Shown here in pieces: positions 61,901 through 64,000 of a stretch of 64,000 nucleotides of DNA (position 1 is its first letter; every line of letters starts with the position of its first letter). The stretch lies in contig NW_005434673.1 in assembly GCF_000315625.1 (NCBI RefSeq), forward strand, positions 291,275 through 355,274, given 5' to 3'. The notes beneath the pieces are model-generated. The model was not told where the DNA came from, did not search any database, and saw nothing but the letters and a program-made list of their open reading frames with translations. The position numbers and the translations under genes are program-made. The stretch is from Guillardia theta CCMP2712. Its lineage: Eukaryota; Cryptophyceae; Pyrenomonadales; Geminigeraceae.

Positions 61901-63978
61901 AGACATTGGGAAATCATAACACAAAGACTCAAGACGACGACCTTCACTTCATCTCAACACTTGTCGAGAAACATACACCCATCCTCCTCATTGGCGCTCA
62001 GTCCTTCGACCCGGTTCAGGAAATCACAAACTCTGCGCACGACCACCAAATAGAGTGTATGCTTGCATCTGTGGTCCATGGAGAACCGGTTGCCTCGAGG
62101 ATTTTATCTTCAGGGATCTCAGTGGGTTCTTGGATGGTGCTCGAAAACGTGGAGCTTGACTTGGACCTGGCAGAGTCAATTGTGCTGACTGTCTACGACC
62201 GCAAGCAACACTTGAAGAATGATTTCCGACTGTGGTTGACGATGAATGAACAGATCGACAGGAGGAAAGGTTTTCTCAATGAGATGATCTGCCTCTTACA
62301 TGAAAGACCTTCAAGTTTTCGGATGAATCTTGGTCGAACTTTCCAGTCTCCTGATGCCGCACATGTGACTTCGTATGAAGACACTCCGCAGTTTCCATAC
62401 AAATCCATCTTTCTGGCAATCACCATGTTACACGCTTCCTTGGTCACTCGTCAGCTCTGCGCAGGGTTGACTTGGTCCTTTACATACTCTACCGAAGACT
62501 CAGATTTTCATATCATAGCTGAAGTGACAAAGTCGCTTTTTGGCTCGAGCCTTCACGAGAACAGGAGCAACATGATTCTCAAGAATCTCAAGCATTCGAT
62601 TCAGGACGTTCTGGCTGGTCGAATCATGGAGTCGGCCGATACTTCGACCCTCTCGGTCTACATAAATCATTTTGTTTCCTCTGCCTTCTTGCAAGAGCTG
62701 GTGAGTGACTTGGGCAGCAACTTTCAACTCAACGATATGGATTTCATGTCTTTGCGAGAGTTCTTCAATTCGATCTCACAGGATCAAGAGCTCCGTTTCA
62801 TGTCCCTGAACTCAATGATTCCTGCTCAAAGGCTGCAGCTCTTCTCTCACGAGGAGCTCGATTACAAGCTGAGCTTGGCTTTAAAGAAACGTGAGCACGA
62901 TCATCGCTTATCATCATGTCTGGATGTTTTGGAGAAGATAAACCTCTTGTCAGCTGGGAGTGATGCAGAAAAGCTGCATGAAGTAGAACGTCGTCAGAGT
63001 GACGGGGCTTCAGACTTACTGGCGCTGAACTTCAACTATGAATACGCCAGATTCTGCAAGCTCGTCTCATGGCTGCGGGAGCAAGTTGCCTGCTTGTGTC
63101 TGCTGCAGGATTCTGATGGAACATCGGAGAGTGCGCACTGGAAGCAAGACTCTATCAGGTATTCAACGCCTACTTCAACTACTCCCTCAGTAACTTTCCT
63201 TGCAGCATCTCAAGAAGGAAAGTACCGCAGAGCTGGCAGGAGATGTCATGGCCAGAAGAAAGCTTGTCGGATTGGTTAGAGAGGCTCTCGCTGGGTCTCA
63301 AGCAAGCGAAATCCTGTGCTTCGGGAGCTCCTCCCTTCTCTCTATGGCTCCCTGGCTTCTTGCACCCCGAGGGCATCCTCGACGTGAGTCAGCGCTGCTC
63401 GTGACCCTCACTGTACCTTTGAACCTTCAGCAGGCGATGGGCTACGGGACCAACAAGCGAGATGAAGCACAACACAGCCGCAGCCATCTGGATCTCTCTG
63501 TCACCGACCTGGAGGTCGAAGACTTGAACGAGCCTTCGCAGGCAGGACACTTCATTCACGGTTACTTGCCTCCCTTGCAAACCCTTGGACTAAAGGAGGG
63601 TGCTAGGGTTGAAAGTGCGCGGCGGTGAGTGGTCGAAGAGGCGGGGTAAGTTCAGTCTCGGTCGACAGAAGGTCTGTCTTTCTTGATCTCGACCGTCTTG
63701 ATACATTTTCTCAGCTTCAACCTTGTCAAAACCTTCCAGTGATCCAAGTTTCACCACACTCGTTGCAGGCAGACCGCGCAGAACCTTTCTACATGTGCCC
63801 GTGCTACAAGAATTCGCAGAGGCACGGAAATTTCTTATGCTTTATAAGGATCACAACGGTGATGACGTTCCGCTAGTGTTCCAAGTGTCTGACCCCCTTG
63901 CAGGACGAGAGCGTGGAAGCATGCATCGCGTCGAGCGTGGCAGTGATCAGCACACACAAGATGCTCTCACTCACTTGA
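49917..63978 (+). CDS. Divergent dynein heavy chain
   Basis: At least 14 exons; firm boundaries include 49917-50519, 50569-51671, 51719-53456, 53505-53802, 53851-53916, 53975-54276, 54324-57895, 57948-58203, 58258-59067, 59118-59672, 59734-63158 and 63206-63383. About 4,400 residues. Order: N-terminal tail and linker (to about 55.7 kb), AAA1 with P-loop GLSGSGKSE (55821-55847), AAA2 (GQALTGKSS near 56690; WIILDGPLN; NMSPSTVSRIGIVYLDP), AAA3 (GDRGSSKT at 57612-57635; LCIEDLNL), AAA4 (GNKATGRE at 58762-58785), coiled-coil stalk with microtubule-binding insert (59.4-60.4 kb), AAA5 (IPFIIDPDGEGLRWL), AAA6 (PILLIGAQSFDPVQEI; SWMVLENVEL), and the C-terminal domain (VPQSWQEMSW, WLPGFLHPEG, GHFIHGYL, YMCPCYKN). 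The last exons, ending at TGA 63976-63978, are provisional. It is a microtubule motor family member, probably flagellar, but its class cannot be fixed here. Confidence 0.85.
54302..54308 (+). other. TACTAAC branch-site-like word in a dynein intron
   Basis: A perfect TACTAAC lies 15 bases before the AG of intron 54277-54323. The intron 57896-57947 has the same word at 57926-57932, also 15 bases before its AG. In other introns the site is looser (CTGAC or CTGAT). Confidence 0.5.
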
Positions 63979-64000
63979 TACAATACATGTCACCCTATCA

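Noticed and set aside
63159-63205. Early stop of the dynein at 63279 by reading through the intron
   Set aside because: Splicing 63159-63205 in phase gives conserved C-terminal motifs such as WLPGFLHPEG.

Overview
The window is nuclear DNA of a protist. Protein-coding genes are broken by very many short introns (mostly 43 to 60 nt, GT-AG, often with an upstream CTGAC- or TACTAAC-like branch site), lie close together on both strands, and include a dynein heavy chain, a Trm1 tRNA methyltransferase and large secreted or membrane surface proteins. This fits a unicellular flagellated alga; a cryptophyte such as Guillardia theta is my best guess from general look (mixed GC content, compact introns, huge cadherin-like/REJ surface proteins), but that assignment is inference, not proof. 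No rRNA, tRNA, CRISPR, transposase or viral gene was recognised.

Layout. 0.6-2.1 kb (-): nuclear protein with a helix-turn-helix. 3.0-4.0 kb (+): unknown coiled-coil protein, convergent with a two-PDZ protein at 4.3-5.3 kb (-). 6.05-7.7 kb (+): J-domain plus ubiquitin-like protein. 7.8-10.8 kb (-): F-box/JmjC oxygenase. 11.6-13.6 kb (-): secreted cysteine-rich GCC2-type protein. 15.0-15.8 kb (+): intronless unknown. 16.0-19.1 kb (-): trifunctional thiamine enzyme ThiM-ThiD-ThiE. 19.6-38.5 kb (-): one giant gene for a multi-domain membrane surface protein of nearly 6,000 residues. 39.3-40.3 kb (+): prolyl-4-hydroxylase-like 2OG-Fe(II) oxygenase. 40.3-43.2 kb (-): Trm1 fused to a right-handed beta-helix. 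43.8-45.9 kb (+): unknown protein with a tandemly duplicated domain. 46.1-49.2 kb (-): secreted IPT/LysM protein. 49.9-64.0 kb (+): a divergent dynein heavy chain, apparently nearly complete.

The splice reconstructions come from reading frame continuity, phase and domain continuity; where a junction is unresolved the entry says so. Two introns can only be joined in frame with a GC donor. Intergenic regions upstream of genes repeatedly hold a GC-rich island of CCGGGCC runs with GTCACTGAGTCA-like words, or a purine/pyrimidine tract. The features most worth following up are the Trm1-beta-helix fusion, the dynein with a changed AAA1 Walker B, the trifunctional thiamine enzyme and the giant polycystin-like surface protein.
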